Part shown: one piece after another, positions 52,845 to 60,626 of the stretch
Position numbering within the stretch: the first letter of the stretch is position 1
How the letters are laid out: each line of letters starts with the position of its first letter
Source of the DNA: Leptospira adleri
GTDB taxonomy: Bacteria > Spirochaetota > Leptospiria > Leptospirales > Leptospiraceae
DNA: 64,000 nucleotides
Direction: 5' to 3'
NCBI RefSeq assembly: GCF_002811985.1
Contig: NZ_NPDU01000010.1
Coordinates: forward strand, 29,404-93,403
Position numbers and translations under genes: made by a program
Notes under the pieces: generated by a model
Database searches by the model: none
Told to the model about the DNA's origin: nothing
What the model saw: the letters and a program-made list of their open reading frames with translations, nothing else

Positions 52845-53099
52845 ATTCTAACCCTGAGCAGTTGCAAAACGTTTTCTGGTAAACAAGTTTTTTTCACAAA
52901 CGCATCTTTACAACCTTCAAATTTCGCTTTTTAACGAAGTTTTTAGGAGGCGTCGATTGCGAATTTCAAACGGAATTCAACCGTCGCGGCGATTCCGATG
53001 AAAAAGAATCCTTTCCGGTTTTAAAAATCATGTTTCCTTTTTGAAAGATTCTTCTTTGATTGAAAACGATCGATTCCTTATATAAGAAAAAGATTCAGA

Positions 53100-53810
53100 A
53101 TGAAACCGAAAATTCTATTAATCCTATCGATCGTATTTGTATTGTTAGGCGTCTACGAAGCCCTCGATTCGGGAAAAATCTGGTTCGTATATCCTTCCGA
53201 AAAAAAATATCCGTTACGCGGAATCGACGTCTCGCACCACCAAGGCAGGATCGTTTGGGACGAGGTTCCAAAACGGGAGGTTTCATTCGTTTATATCAAG
53301 GCCACCGAAGGCGCAGATTTTAGAGATCCTTCCTTTTTTACAAATTGGAAAGAAGCGAAGGAGGCGGGTTTCCCCGTCGGCGCTTATCATTTTTTCACTC
53401 TCTGCAAAACCGGCATCGAACAAGCCGAGAATTTTATAAGGTGGGTGCCTAAGGAATCAAATTCTTTGCCTCCCGTCTTGGACCTTGAGTTTACGGGAAA
53501 CTGTAAGGAAAGGCCGAACTTAAAGAACGTAAAAAAGGAAATCCAAGATTATTTAGAAAGAATCGATTCCTATTACGGCAAAAAAACAATCTTATATTCA
53601 ACTTTCGAATTTATAGATCAGTATATCGGGGAAGAATCTTTCGAACATCCGATTTGGATCCGAGATATTTTCAAACACCCGAATACATTTTCCGATATCT
53701 CCTGGATTCTATGGCAGTATAAGAATCGAGGAAGGATCTCCGGGATCGAAGGATACGTGGATTTGAATGCAGTGAACGGAAGTTTAGAATCTCTATTTTC
53801 CAAAAATTGA
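53100..53810 (+). CDS. GH25-family lysozyme-like muramidase
   Basis: A 236-residue exported protein with an N-terminal hydrophobic segment (about 4-22). The GH25 domain is nearly the whole chain: GIDVSHHQGRIVWDEVPKRE near 41-60, FVYIKATEGADFRDPSF near 63, VGAYHFFTLC near 95 and the catalytic LDLEF near 130 (DxE), then WIRDIFKH and ILWQYKNRGRISGIEGYVDL. GH25 enzymes cleave the glycan strand of peptidoglycan (N-acetylmuramidase). The likely place is the periplasm or membrane. It stands alone in a 1-kb stretch. Ribosome site weak. Confidence 0.82.
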   Translation: MKPKILLILSIVFVLLGVYEALDSGKIWFVYPSEKKYPLRGIDVSHHQGRIVWDEVPKREVSFVYIKATEGADFRDPSFFTNWKEAKEAGFPVGAYHFFTLCKTGIEQAENFIRWVPKESNSLPPVLDLEFTGNCKERPNLKNVKKEIQDYLERIDSYYGKKTILYSTFEFIDQYIGEESFEHPIWIRDIFKHPNTFSDISWILWQYKNRGRISGIEGYVDLNAVNGSLESLFSKN

Positions 53811-53954
53811 ATGTTCGATACATTTTTCGGAACATTCAATAAGACCAAAGGTTTGACTTTAAAATAAATATGTTTATAAAATGAAAAATGTTCAAATGGA
53901 AGATTCTTAAAAAAAAAATTAATAAAAACAAACTCACGTTTTGTTGTGTAGGTA

Positions 53955-54434
53955 ATGAGCTTCAGAATTTACAGCGTCTTACTTTTTGTCTTTTATCTTT
54001 CAACTGCTCCTTTTATTTACGGTGGAATTCAGAAAAATTGTTCTCACGATTATGCAAATAAACTTTCCCTGGAAACAAGATCTACAGTCAATCTTCTCTG
54101 TAGTTCCCTTTACATGGATACAAAACTTCGTTTGGAAGTTGTCATCGTACCCCTGCTCGACAATCTTACGGAAGAAGAATACGCAGTGAAGTATTTTCAA
54201 AAATTCGCTCAAACCGATTCTTCCTTTTTTGAAAATGGAATCGTCGTTCTGATTTCCTTCAGCGATCGTAAGATTCGAATCGAATTGGGAAAAGCCGCGG
54301 CGGAAAGAATGTCCAACTCGGAGGCAAAGGAAATCATTGAAAAGGATTTTATCCCTTACTTCCGTCAAGGTCTATTGAGTCCGGGAGTTTCCAACGGAGT
54401 CAAGGCGATCGTGGATTGGTATTCTATCCGCTGA
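53955..54434 (+). CDS. TPM-domain exported protein
   Basis: A 159-residue exported protein with a signal peptide (1 to about 23). The TPM_phosphatase-type domain (TLP18.3/Psb32/MOLO-1) is recognised by YANKLSLETRSTVNLLCSSL, LEVVIVPLLDNLTEEEYAVK, FFENGIVVLISFSDRKIRIE, LGKAAAERMSN and DFIPYFRQG. Unlike many members it has no C-terminal membrane segment. The family's role is not settled; some members are phosphatases or help photosystem assembly. It converges on the VOC gene with a 5-bp gap. Confidence 0.75.
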   Translation: MSFRIYSVLLFVFYLSTAPFIYGGIQKNCSHDYANKLSLETRSTVNLLCSSLYMDTKLRLEVVIVPLLDNLTEEEYAVKYFQKFAQTDSSFFENGIVVLISFSDRKIRIELGKAAAERMSNSEAKEIIEKDFIPYFRQGLLSPGVSNGVKAIVDWYSIR

Positions 54435-54439
54435 CGAAA

Positions 54440-54892
54440 TTACTTTCCGTCAAAAGCGTTTTGAAGAGTTTTGATATCCAGCTTGTTCATCCCAAGCATC
54501 GCCTGCATCGCGCGATTCGCTTTTTCTCGATCCTCGTTTTGCAAGAATTTTCCGAGAACCGAAGGGATGATCTGCCAGGAAAGACCGAACTTATCTTTGA
54601 GCCAGCCGCATCTCTGAGGCTCGCCTCCCTTCGAAAGTTTTTCCCAATATTCGTCGATTTCTTCCTGTGTTTCACAATTCACGAAGAAGGAAACCGCGGG
54701 CGAAAACGTAAAGTGCGGTCCTCCGTCCAAGGCCATGAAGTTTTGACCTTCGAGATGAAACGTCGCGCTTACTACCTTTTCTCCGTTTTTTGAAATGTGT
54801 TCCACTTTCGAATTCGGAAAGATAGAAATATAAAAGTCGATCGCTTCTCCAAGATTATCGTTGAACCAAAGAAAGGGCGTGATTTTTTTCAT
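54440..54892 (-). CDS. VOC-superfamily (PhnB-like) protein
   Basis: A 150-residue protein from the ATG at 54892, with GGAGAAA 6-12 nt ahead; the upstream extension to 54976 is not credible. It is a glyoxalase/bleomycin-type PhnB-like domain: KKITPFLWFNDNLGEAIDFY, ISIFPNSKVEHISKNGE, ATFHLEGQNFMALDGGPHFT and CGWLKDKFGLSWQIIPSVL. PhnB-like proteins of this kind are annotated as 3-demethylubiquinone methyltransferase-like and mostly have no proven reaction. It is the last gene in an ArsR-AHSA1-membrane-VOC cassette and overlaps the preceding gene by 4 nt. Confidence 0.82.
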   Translation of the reverse strand: MKKITPFLWFNDNLGEAIDFYISIFPNSKVEHISKNGEKVVSATFHLEGQNFMALDGGPHFTFSPAVSFFVNCETQEEIDEYWEKLSKGGEPQRCGWLKDKFGLSWQIIPSVLGKFLQNEDREKANRAMQAMLGMNKLDIKTLQNAFDGK

Positions 54893-55320
54893 CGTATTTC
54901 TCCTTGTCTTTCTCTGATTTTGGCGCCTAACCAAGCGGAGGGAAGTGCGCTCACAATCAATGCGACCGGATACCAAATCGGTCCGAGGTTGTATTGTAAC
55001 GCTCCAATCGCGCCGATTGTGCTCAGAATCAATCCGATTCCTCCCAAGACGAGCGTATGACGCATCGGGTTTTTAGGAGCGAGAAACGCCGTGATATAAC
55101 TTCCTAAAACCCCGTAGGCCAATCGATAGGAAAGAGCGAGGGCGTTTAAACCGTGGTCGAACATCGGTTCTCCCCAAGGGGGATAAACATTCAAAACGTG
55201 TAATATTTGATCCGTTCCCAGAGAAACGGCGAAGATAGTCGACAACCCGGCCAAAACCGAACCGATGCTTTTTAGAATATTCAAAAAATAAGAATTATCA
55301 CTTCCGAATGTGTTTGTCAT
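54889..55320 (-). CDS. four-TM membrane protein of the ArsR cassette
   Basis: A 143-residue protein with about four membrane segments (15-33, 68-84, 90-108 and 115-132). No clear family; the form is like small DoxX-like or DUF proteins. GGAGAAAC lies just ahead of the ATG. It is coupled on both sides by 4-nt ATGA overlaps (55317-55320 and 54889-54892), so it belongs to the operon with the AHSA1 and VOC genes. Confidence 0.7.
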   Translation of the reverse strand: MTNTFGSDNSYFLNILKSIGSVLAGLSTIFAVSLGTDQILHVLNVYPPWGEPMFDHGLNALALSYRLAYGVLGSYITAFLAPKNPMRHTLVLGGIGLILSTIGAIGALQYNLGPIWYPVALIVSALPSAWLGAKIRERQGEIR

Positions 55321-55820
55321 TTTGTTTCTCCCGGAAAGGTTGCGGAAGAAAGAATTCCGTCGAGCCTTTCATAGCTCGCCGAAACTCCGCTTTCCATCGG
55401 AGAATGGATCACGGAATCTCTTGCTGCGATCGATTCGTATTTTAACGTCGCGGTCATAAAAGTTTTCCCGTTTTTTTCGATCAGAACGGTGGTGATCAAA
55501 GATTCGCCGGAATACCAGGACTCGTCGAAAACTTCAGTGTGAACGATTCTTTCCGGTTTTTGGATCTCTTGATAGATTCCTCCCATTCCCATCGTTCTTC
55601 CGTCCTCGTGTTTCCAGAAGTAACGATACTTGCCGCCGACTTTCAGATCGATCTCGCAAACGACCATAGACCAACCCGGCGGACCTAAAAGCCAGCGTCT
55701 AACGTATTCCGGCTTTGTGAGCGTTTCGAAAACCATCTTACGCGACGCGTTGAATTCTCGAGTCATTTCGATTTCCAGATCGCCTTTGGGAACAAGTTTT
55801 AGATTACCGGTTGTGTTCAT
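55317..55820 (-). CDS. SRPBCC/AHSA1-domain protein
   Basis: A 167-residue START-fold protein of the AHSA1 type (activator of Hsp90 ATPase homologue): LEIEMTREFNASRKMVFETL, TKPEYVRRWLLGPPGW, EIDLKVGGKYRYFWKHEDG and ESWYSGESLITTVLIEKNG, ending in the helix SASYERLDGIL. These bind hydrophobic ligands; bacterial members under ArsR regulators form a common cassette of unknown function. GGAG lies about 8 nt ahead of the ATG. First structural gene after ArsR, 29 bp from it. Confidence 0.85.
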   Translation of the reverse strand: MNTTGNLKLVPKGDLEIEMTREFNASRKMVFETLTKPEYVRRWLLGPPGWSMVVCEIDLKVGGKYRYFWKHEDGRTMGMGGIYQEIQKPERIVHTEVFDESWYSGESLITTVLIEKNGKTFMTATLKYESIAARDSVIHSPMESGVSASYERLDGILSSATFPGETK

Positions 55821-55849
55821 AAAATTCTCCTGAGTTGATTCGCATTCAT

Positions 55850-56206
55850 TTAGGATTTACTTTTTTTCTTTGTCTTGAGTTCTTCCAAGAGATCATCCAG
55901 CTGTTCGAAACTTCCTTCCCAGAATTTACGATATTTCTCCAACCAATCGAACGCTTCTGCGAGAGGTTTCGCGTGAATTCTTCTCGGTCTTTTTTGAGCT
56001 TCACGACTTCTCGAGATCAATCCTGCCCGTTCCAAAACTTTGAGATGTTTTGAAATCGCGGGTTGGCTCATCGCAAATGGTTTGGCCAATTCCATCACGG
56101 AAGTCTCTCCTGCGGCCAATCGAGCGAGGATCGCGCGCCGGGTCGGGTCGGAAAGTGCGGCAAAGGTAGAGTTCAAACGGTTCGAAGTTTCGAGTTTAGA
56201 ATTCAT
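55850..56206 (-). CDS. ArsR-family transcriptional regulator
   Basis: A 118-residue winged helix protein. Signature residues are FAALSDPTRRAILARLAAGE (about 14-33), MELAKPFAMSQPAISKHLKV (37-56) and LERAGLISRSREAQKRPRRI (57-76), as in the SmtB/ArsR fold of the group that sits ahead of AHSA1 genes. There is no obvious metal-cysteine cluster, so this group probably senses something other than a metal. A perfect 42-bp inverted repeat overlaps its start codon and probably binds the protein for autorepression. Confidence 0.88.
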   Translation of the reverse strand: MNSKLETSNRLNSTFAALSDPTRRAILARLAAGETSVMELAKPFAMSQPAISKHLKVLERAGLISRSREAQKRPRRIHAKPLAEAFDWLEKYRKFWEGSFEQLDDLLEELKTKKKSKS

Positions 56207-56242
56207 TCTTTATATAACTATTAGGTTATATAAAGAATGAAT
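56201..56242. promoter_or_regulatory. 42-bp perfect inverted repeat over the ArsR start codon
   Basis: 18-nt arms (beginning ATTCATTCTTTATATAAC) around TATTAG, all 18 pairs matching. It contains the ATG of the ArsR gene (56204-56206) on the minus strand and a mirror ATG on the plus strand with an immediate stop two codons later. The inner part, TATATAAC-N6-GTTATATA, is typical of ArsR operators. Binding would block both promoter and translation start. Confidence 0.75.
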
Positions 56243-56412
56243 AGCAAGCCCTTTTTTGCCGTTTTTATCAGAATAAGAATTTTCGAAAAGGGTTTCTGGC
56301 GGGATTTATCTTTGATTTGTTTGTCACAGAGGCTCGTGATCCCGCGTCTTCTTTCTAAAGAGAAACGGAACGGATCCGAAAAGAACGTTCCTGAATCTTA
56401 TAGGACTTGATT

Positions 56413-57030
56413 ATGACGATTAAAAAAATTCACTATGTTTCGGGGTTAACGATTTCCGTCTTTATCGGATTGCATCTTTTCAATCATTTTATGAGTTTTT
56501 GGGGACCCGCGGCTCATATCTCAACTATGGAAACGATTCGTCTCGTTTACAGAAACGTTTTTGTGGAAACGTTGCTTCTTCTTGCTGTATTGACGCAAAT
56601 CGTTTCGGGAATCCGTTTGTTTATACGGAAGAGAACTGAGGTCTACGGTCCTTTCGATCGATTGCAGATCTTCACCGGTTTGTATCTCGCTTTGTTCCTA
56701 GTCATTCACCTAAGCGCTGTTATGACGGGGAGATTCGTCTTGCGTCTGGATACGAACTTCTACTTTGGTGCGGCGGGTTTGAATACGTTTCCGTTTAATC
56801 TATTTTTCATTCCTTATTATTCTTTGGCGATGATTTCGGTTTTTGGTCACGTAGCCGCGGTCCATAAAAATAAGATGAAACGTTCCGTTTTGGGCGCTTC
56901 TCCGGGACAACAAGCGGTTTGGATTCTTATCTGCGGCTTTGTTATTTCCGGAATTCTAATCTACGGTCTTACCAATCGATTTAACGGATTTCAGATCCCG
57001 AAAGAATACAAGGTATTGACCGGAAACTAG
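56413..57030 (+). CDS. polytopic membrane protein (cytochrome-b-like fold)
   Basis: A 205-residue protein with about five membrane segments (8-24, 46-66, 83-105, 130-152 and 168-188). The ATG at 56413 is preferred over the TTG at 56407, with AGGA 8-11 nt ahead. Segments with single histidines (HLFNHF near 22, VIHLSAVMTG near 97, VFGHVAAVH near 145) recall succinate-dehydrogenase cytochrome b or other di-haem membrane anchors, but the resemblance is weak. It stands alone ahead of a strong terminator. Confidence 0.6.
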   Translation: MTIKKIHYVSGLTISVFIGLHLFNHFMSFWGPAAHISTMETIRLVYRNVFVETLLLLAVLTQIVSGIRLFIRKRTEVYGPFDRLQIFTGLYLALFLVIHLSAVMTGRFVLRLDTNFYFGAAGLNTFPFNLFFIPYYSLAMISVFGHVAAVHKNKMKRSVLGASPGQQAVWILICGFVISGILIYGLTNRFNGFQIPKEYKVLTGN

Positions 57031-57099
57031 GATCGATTGTTAAGCGACATGAACTAAAGATCCGATTCTTCCCTTTAAACGGACTCCTTGCTACTTTGA

Positions 57100-57135
57100 G
57101 TCTCATGCCGATTCTTTTCGCATGAGACTTTTTTT
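57100..57135 (+). terminator. intrinsic terminator
   Basis: GTCTCATGC and GCATGAGAC, perfect 9-bp arms around an 11-nt loop, followed at once by TTTTTTT. It lies 70 bp past the stop of the membrane protein gene at 56413 and ends that unit. Confidence 0.85.
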
Positions 57136-57169
57136 GACGGATTTGATTGTTCTAAAACGGATTTTAAGA

Positions 57170-58177
57170 TCATTCCTTTGTCAACGAGACGACGGATTCT
57201 TTTTTCCATTGAATCGGTTCGTGTCCGTAGATGACTTTGACTTTCGGATAAGCCGATGAAAAAGCTCTCATTCTCCGAAGGCTTTCCAAACTTTTCTTTT
57301 GATCTACCACCGCTCCGGGCGTCACTTCGTTTTCAAATCCCGCTTTGAGATGGGAAGAATCGAACGTAAACAAAAAAGGTCCTGTCTTCGTATTGAGCAA
57401 AACCGCCAATTCACCTTCGGTATGTCCTTCGGCGGATACGATCCACACCGATCCGTCCCCGAAAAGATCATAAACATTTCCTAATATAGGCATGTTCTGA
57501 AATCTGTCTTTGTTAAGAATCGAAACGTCAAAGTCCACTTCTAAAGCTCGGGGCGCGTATCCGTGAAGAATGGAAAATGCGCTGCTTGCGTCTTCGGCCT
57601 CTTCTTCGGAAATCAGAATCCGAACAGGACCTCTTTTTCTGAGTGCCTCCATCCCGCCGATATGATCCCAGTGTAAGTGAGAAATCAGGACAAACCTTAA
57701 ATTTTCGTTTGATATATTCAATTTGTCTAATTGACTTGCAGAGTCGAGTCCCTTCTCGGAACGACAGGGGATATTCAGAATCGGACCGACGAGTGTGAAG
57801 TCGCAACGTCCTTGTTCGTCGACGGATGGAACTCCCGAGTCCATAAGAAAACGACCTTGCACGGGGTGGTGGACCAAATAACTCAGAGCGGGGACCCATT
57901 GTTCTTTTTTTTGATCCTCGGGCGTTTTAGGATTTTTAGAATCGATTAGAATGGACGGGCCCGTGAGAACGTACCCGGTCAAGAGTGCTTTCACCTCGAG
58001 CCGACTAGGATTTGAAAAAACTTCTTCCCAGTTCGTAAAACGTTTTTCCGTTCCTTGAATTTCATTCCAATTCTTGATTTCCTTTCGGAGAGGCGCGCGT
58101 AAAAAACATCCGCTTGTCGAAGCCGCCGCCAGGATCAAAAAGATTAAGAAAAGAGAACCGATCAACTTATGAAACAT
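57170..58177 (-). CDS. metallo-beta-lactamase-fold hydrolase lipoprotein
   Basis: A 335-residue protein from the ATG at 58177, with GGAGG 9-13 nt ahead; the extension to 58225 is not credible. The signal peptide ends STSGC, a lipobox near Cys24. The MBL fold has HLHWDHIGGM near 174 (H-x-H-x-D-H metal site), further metal residues in EGHTEGELAVL near 249 and DSSHLKAG near 272, and GHEP near 318. The pattern fits the lactonase or MBL hydrolase group. Substrate unknown. It diverges from a Crp/Fnr regulator with a perfect inverted repeat between them. Confidence 0.8.
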   Translation of the reverse strand: MFHKLIGSLFLIFLILAAASTSGCFLRAPLRKEIKNWNEIQGTEKRFTNWEEVFSNPSRLEVKALLTGYVLTGPSILIDSKNPKTPEDQKKEQWVPALSYLVHHPVQGRFLMDSGVPSVDEQGRCDFTLVGPILNIPCRSEKGLDSASQLDKLNISNENLRFVLISHLHWDHIGGMEALRKRGPVRILISEEEAEDASSAFSILHGYAPRALEVDFDVSILNKDRFQNMPILGNVYDLFGDGSVWIVSAEGHTEGELAVLLNTKTGPFLFTFDSSHLKAGFENEVTPGAVVDQKKSLESLRRMRAFSSAYPKVKVIYGHEPIQWKKESVVSLTKE

Positions 58178-58258
58178 TGTAAAACCTCCGATGCGAATTA
58201 GTAATCTCTTGACTTCGAAGCCCATCGAAATCAGAATACATCTCGTCTTCGAAATCGC

Positions 58259-58276
58259 CTGGAACTTTTGTTCCAG
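58259..58276. promoter_or_regulatory. perfect inverted repeat between MBL and Crp/Fnr genes
   Basis: CTGGAAC-TTTT-GTTCCAG, 7-bp arms with a 4-nt spacer. A 4-nt spacing of half-sites is the same as in FNR-type boxes (TTGAT-N4-ATCAA), so a Crp/Fnr protein could bind it. It lies 38 bp ahead of the Crp/Fnr start and 81 bp ahead of the MBL start. Confidence 0.45.
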
Positions 58277-58314
58277 ACTCTCTAAAAATTCGAATCGATC
58301 CTTTCGGAGGAAAG

Positions 58315-59022
58315 ATGGAGATAACGAAAGAGATCGCTCAAATTTTGGAACTCAGTATATTCTCGACCTTAAAAAGGGATTCCTACTGGCCGCTTTTGCA
58401 GAGGGGAAGGATCGTCAAAATCGGCGCGGGACAGATGATTCCTCAGAGTCCGGAAGGGACACGTTATGCGGGTTTGGTCCTCTCCGGATTTTTTAGAATG
58501 TATTTGTACGCTCCTTCAGGAAGACAAACCACGGTCCGATACGCGAAGACCGGAGAAATGATGGGAATCGTAGGCGCCATCGCGACGGACGAAAAATCGG
58601 GAGAACCGGAAGAGACCCACGTGCAGGCGTTGGCGGATTCCGTAGTGTTGGCAGTATCCTTTGACGACTTGCGTTTCTTTGGGAAAAAAACTCCGGATCT
58701 TGCCTGGTTGTTTGCGGAGGAATGCGCGAGAAGGGTGTACGCCGCTCTTCGAGAAGTCTATGGGATCGCCTTTACGAGCGTAAGACAAAGGCTCGCACGT
58801 CATCTGCTCTTGAACGCCTTGAGTCAAGAATCTCCGCCGTTTCTTTCGGTAAAGATGTTCCAGCAGGATCTCGCCGATTCGATCGGAACTGTGCGCGAAG
58901 TGGTCGTGCGCGAATTGAGAAGCCTCAAAAAAGAAGGATTGATCGAAAGCGCAAAAGGAAGAATCGAAATCGTTCAACCCGGAAAATTGCTTATCCTTTC
59001 GGAAGAATCAAAGGAATATTAA
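58315..59022 (+). CDS. Crp/Fnr-family transcriptional regulator
   Basis: A 235-residue regulator. The cNMP-type effector domain (about 20-140) has GLVLSGFFRMYLYAPSGRQT and MMGIVGAIATDE; a C-terminal winged HTH (about 170-225) has FQQDLADSIGTVREVVVREL, in which the recognition helix reads TVREVVVREL, like E/R-x-x-R of the family. There is no N-terminal Cys set, so no FNR-type iron-sulphur cluster. It diverges from the MBL lipoprotein, and the palindrome at 58259 is the obvious site. GGAGG lies about 9-14 nt ahead of its ATG. Confidence 0.82.
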   Translation: MEITKEIAQILELSIFSTLKRDSYWPLLQRGRIVKIGAGQMIPQSPEGTRYAGLVLSGFFRMYLYAPSGRQTTVRYAKTGEMMGIVGAIATDEKSGEPEETHVQALADSVVLAVSFDDLRFFGKKTPDLAWLFAEECARRVYAALREVYGIAFTSVRQRLARHLLLNALSQESPPFLSVKMFQQDLADSIGTVREVVVRELRSLKKEGLIESAKGRIEIVQPGKLLILSEESKEY

Positions 59023-59084
59023 ATAAATTAAATATACCCGAATGCGTTCGATGATCCCGGATAGAAGCTGGCTTGCCGGCGATT

Positions 59085-59459
59085 TTATTTTTTCGAAATC
59101 AAATTCCGCGTATCGAAGTAGACTTCGTTTCTTGTGATCTTTCCGTCTGCGACTTCCACTATGTCCATTCCGTATTCAATGATTTCTTTTTCTTTCGTAG
59201 GGATGACTGCTTTCCATTTTAATAAGAATCCTTTTTCGTTCGGAAAGATTTCTTCGTGAGTCCATATCCAATTCGGATTGTTCCGCAGTAAAATTTTGAA
59301 GTAAGGAAAAATCTTACTATGTCCTTGAAAACCTCGTTTGGCGGTCGGATCGGAATAGAAAGCGTCGTCCTCATAGAATGAAATCAGATGTTCCGGTCGA
59401 TTTCCGGTCCAAGCGGAAAGCCATCGAATACAAAATTCTTCTGCTTCTTTTAAATTCAT
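59085..59459 (-). CDS. SnoaL-like/NTF2-fold protein
   Basis: A 124-residue protein from the ATG at 59459 (AAGGAA 9-14 nt ahead; the frame's TTG two codons earlier is less likely). It is a SnoaL/NTF2-like domain: EEFCIRWLSAWTGNRPEHLI, FYEDDAFYSDPTAKRGFQG and the later WIWTHEEIFP and FLLKWKAVIP, the pattern of limonene-epoxide-hydrolase/NTF2 proteins. The reaction is unknown. It follows the ribbon-helix-helix gene on the same strand, 43 bp on. Confidence 0.75.
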   Translation of the reverse strand: MNLKEAEEFCIRWLSAWTGNRPEHLISFYEDDAFYSDPTAKRGFQGHSKIFPYFKILLRNNPNWIWTHEEIFPNEKGFLLKWKAVIPTKEKEIIEYGMDIVEVADGKITRNEVYFDTRNLISKK

Positions 59460-59502
59460 GCTCAAGTTCCTTTTTGAAAATTTAAATTCGATTTTTATTT
59501 AT

Positions 59503-59757
59503 TCAATTTGTCTTTCGATTCGTCTGAAGATTGATTTTCATTTTGATTTTTCCGAGTCGGCGGAGGTGAAGTCCGACCGCCAAACGTACAATCTCCGAGG
59601 TTTTGATTCCGTAGTTTTTCGCCAAGAGATCGACTTCTTTCCACCAGGATTCGGGCAATCCGACGGATCTTCTTTCCAGGGGAGCTTTCGGATCGATTCT
59701 GGGTTGTCCGGCTTTGCGGATCACTTTTTGTTTTTGCTTCGATTCTTTTTTGATCAC
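59503..59757 (-). CDS. ribbon-helix-helix DNA-binding protein, probably leaderless
   Basis: An 84-residue basic protein from a GTG at 59757. The C-terminal half is ribbon-helix-helix-like: PLERRSVGLPESWWKEVDLL then AKNYGIKTSEIVRLAVGLHL, a beta strand and two helices as in CopG/Arc-type repressors. A perfect promoter (-35 TTGACA, 17-nt spacer, -10 TATATT, 59764-59792) ends 6 nt ahead of the GTG, so transcription would begin at or near it and the message would have almost no leader. The frame also opens 15 codons upstream (TTG at 59802), but that region is the promoter itself. A palindrome in the spacer suggests autorepression. It is divergent from a membrane protein. Confidence 0.55.
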   Translation of the reverse strand: MIKKESKQKQKVIRKAGQPRIDPKAPLERRSVGLPESWWKEVDLLAKNYGIKTSEIVRLAVGLHLRRLGKIKMKINLQTNRKTN

Positions 59758-59763
59758 CTCAAA

Positions 59764-59792
59764 AATATAATAACCGGTTATTGTATTGTCAA
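59764..59792 (-). promoter_or_regulatory. near-consensus promoter of the RHH gene
   Basis: TTGACA (59787-59792 on the plus strand as TGTCAA), a 17-nt spacer and TATATT (59764-59769), read on the minus strand. The -10 is followed 6 nt later by the GTG start. Confidence 0.65.
59769..59782. promoter_or_regulatory. palindromic operator inside the promoter spacer
   Basis: AATAACCGGTTATT, a perfect 14-bp palindrome lying wholly in the -35/-10 spacer of the RHH promoter, except for the last base of the -10. An occupied site would block polymerase. Confidence 0.6.
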
Positions 59793-59858
59793 CGACTTTC
59801 AAATAAGGGTTGACCGTTTATGAAAGAAAGACCGAGTTTTGAAGGATAAGGAGAGCCT

Positions 59859-60266
59859 ATGACTTCAAAAATAATCTTATGGATCCTCTTTTTTACTTTC
59901 GGATTTTTTGCGTTCTTCACGGAACAAAACCACAATGTAGTCGCGGTGAACGGCGTTGCCGGAGGGGGTAAATACGTCGTCTGGTTCGTGTTTGTCTGCT
60001 TTCTCGTTTATACGATGTATTGCAGTTGGCGCGAGAATCTAATTCAAAGCGTCAAAAAAATGTTCAAGCTCCACTGGGGGAGGCAGATCGGAATCGATCT
60101 CTACTTAGGACTTGGAATATCTTCCTTCTTTATCTATCTAAACGAAGGTTCGATTTGGCTTACGCTTTTTTGGTTAATCCCGGCGATGATTTACGGAAAC
60201 TTGGCGCTCTTATTCTATCTATCTCTTCACTATGAAATGATTCTGAGTCGGTTTTGGGCCTTTTGA
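59859..60266 (+). CDS. four-TM membrane protein of unknown function
   Basis: A 135-residue hydrophobic protein with membrane segments at about 5-21, 38-58, 80-94 and 98-124. GGAGAG lies 5-10 nt ahead of the ATG. No family recognised. It is divergent from the RHH regulator; the space between them is only about 100 bp, so the RHH protein may also control it. Confidence 0.55.
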   Translation: MTSKIILWILFFTFGFFAFFTEQNHNVVAVNGVAGGGKYVVWFVFVCFLVYTMYCSWRENLIQSVKKMFKLHWGRQIGIDLYLGLGISSFFIYLNEGSIWLTLFWLIPAMIYGNLALLFYLSLHYEMILSRFWAF

Positions 60267-60626
60267 AAAAAAGAAGAATCGTAAAGACGGAATCTAAGTC
60301 TTCTGTGTTTTTATAAAAAAATAGAATCGGTTCCAAGATATGTTTTCTTTTGCCAAGATCGTATCAATTTGATTCTTCGGAGATTTTTATGACCTTAAAA
60401 TTGAATCCTTATGGAAAACGAACCGTCTAATCGCCGTCTCATAGAGTTCCAATACTTTTGAACGGAATTCTTTTCGAAGATTTTTTTGACCTTCGTTTCC
60501 CAAGACAAATCTTTCATTTTCGAATTCGACACTTTTAGAGAGAGAATAAATATTTCTTTTTATCGAATCAAAATGCAACTCGACCTGAGAGGTCCTTTGT
60601 CTGGGATAGATGAGGAGAGTTAAAAG
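60267..60626. other. 360-bp gap with a doubtful minus-strand frame
   Basis: Between the membrane protein and the GGDEF gene. A minus-strand frame of 120 codons (60387-60749) covers much of it and reaches into the GGDEF start. Its C-terminal half (from about residue 45) looks somewhat protein-like, but no ribosome site or family is visible. GACCT-GAG-AGGTC near 60581 is a small hairpin. No other signal. Confidence 0.3.
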
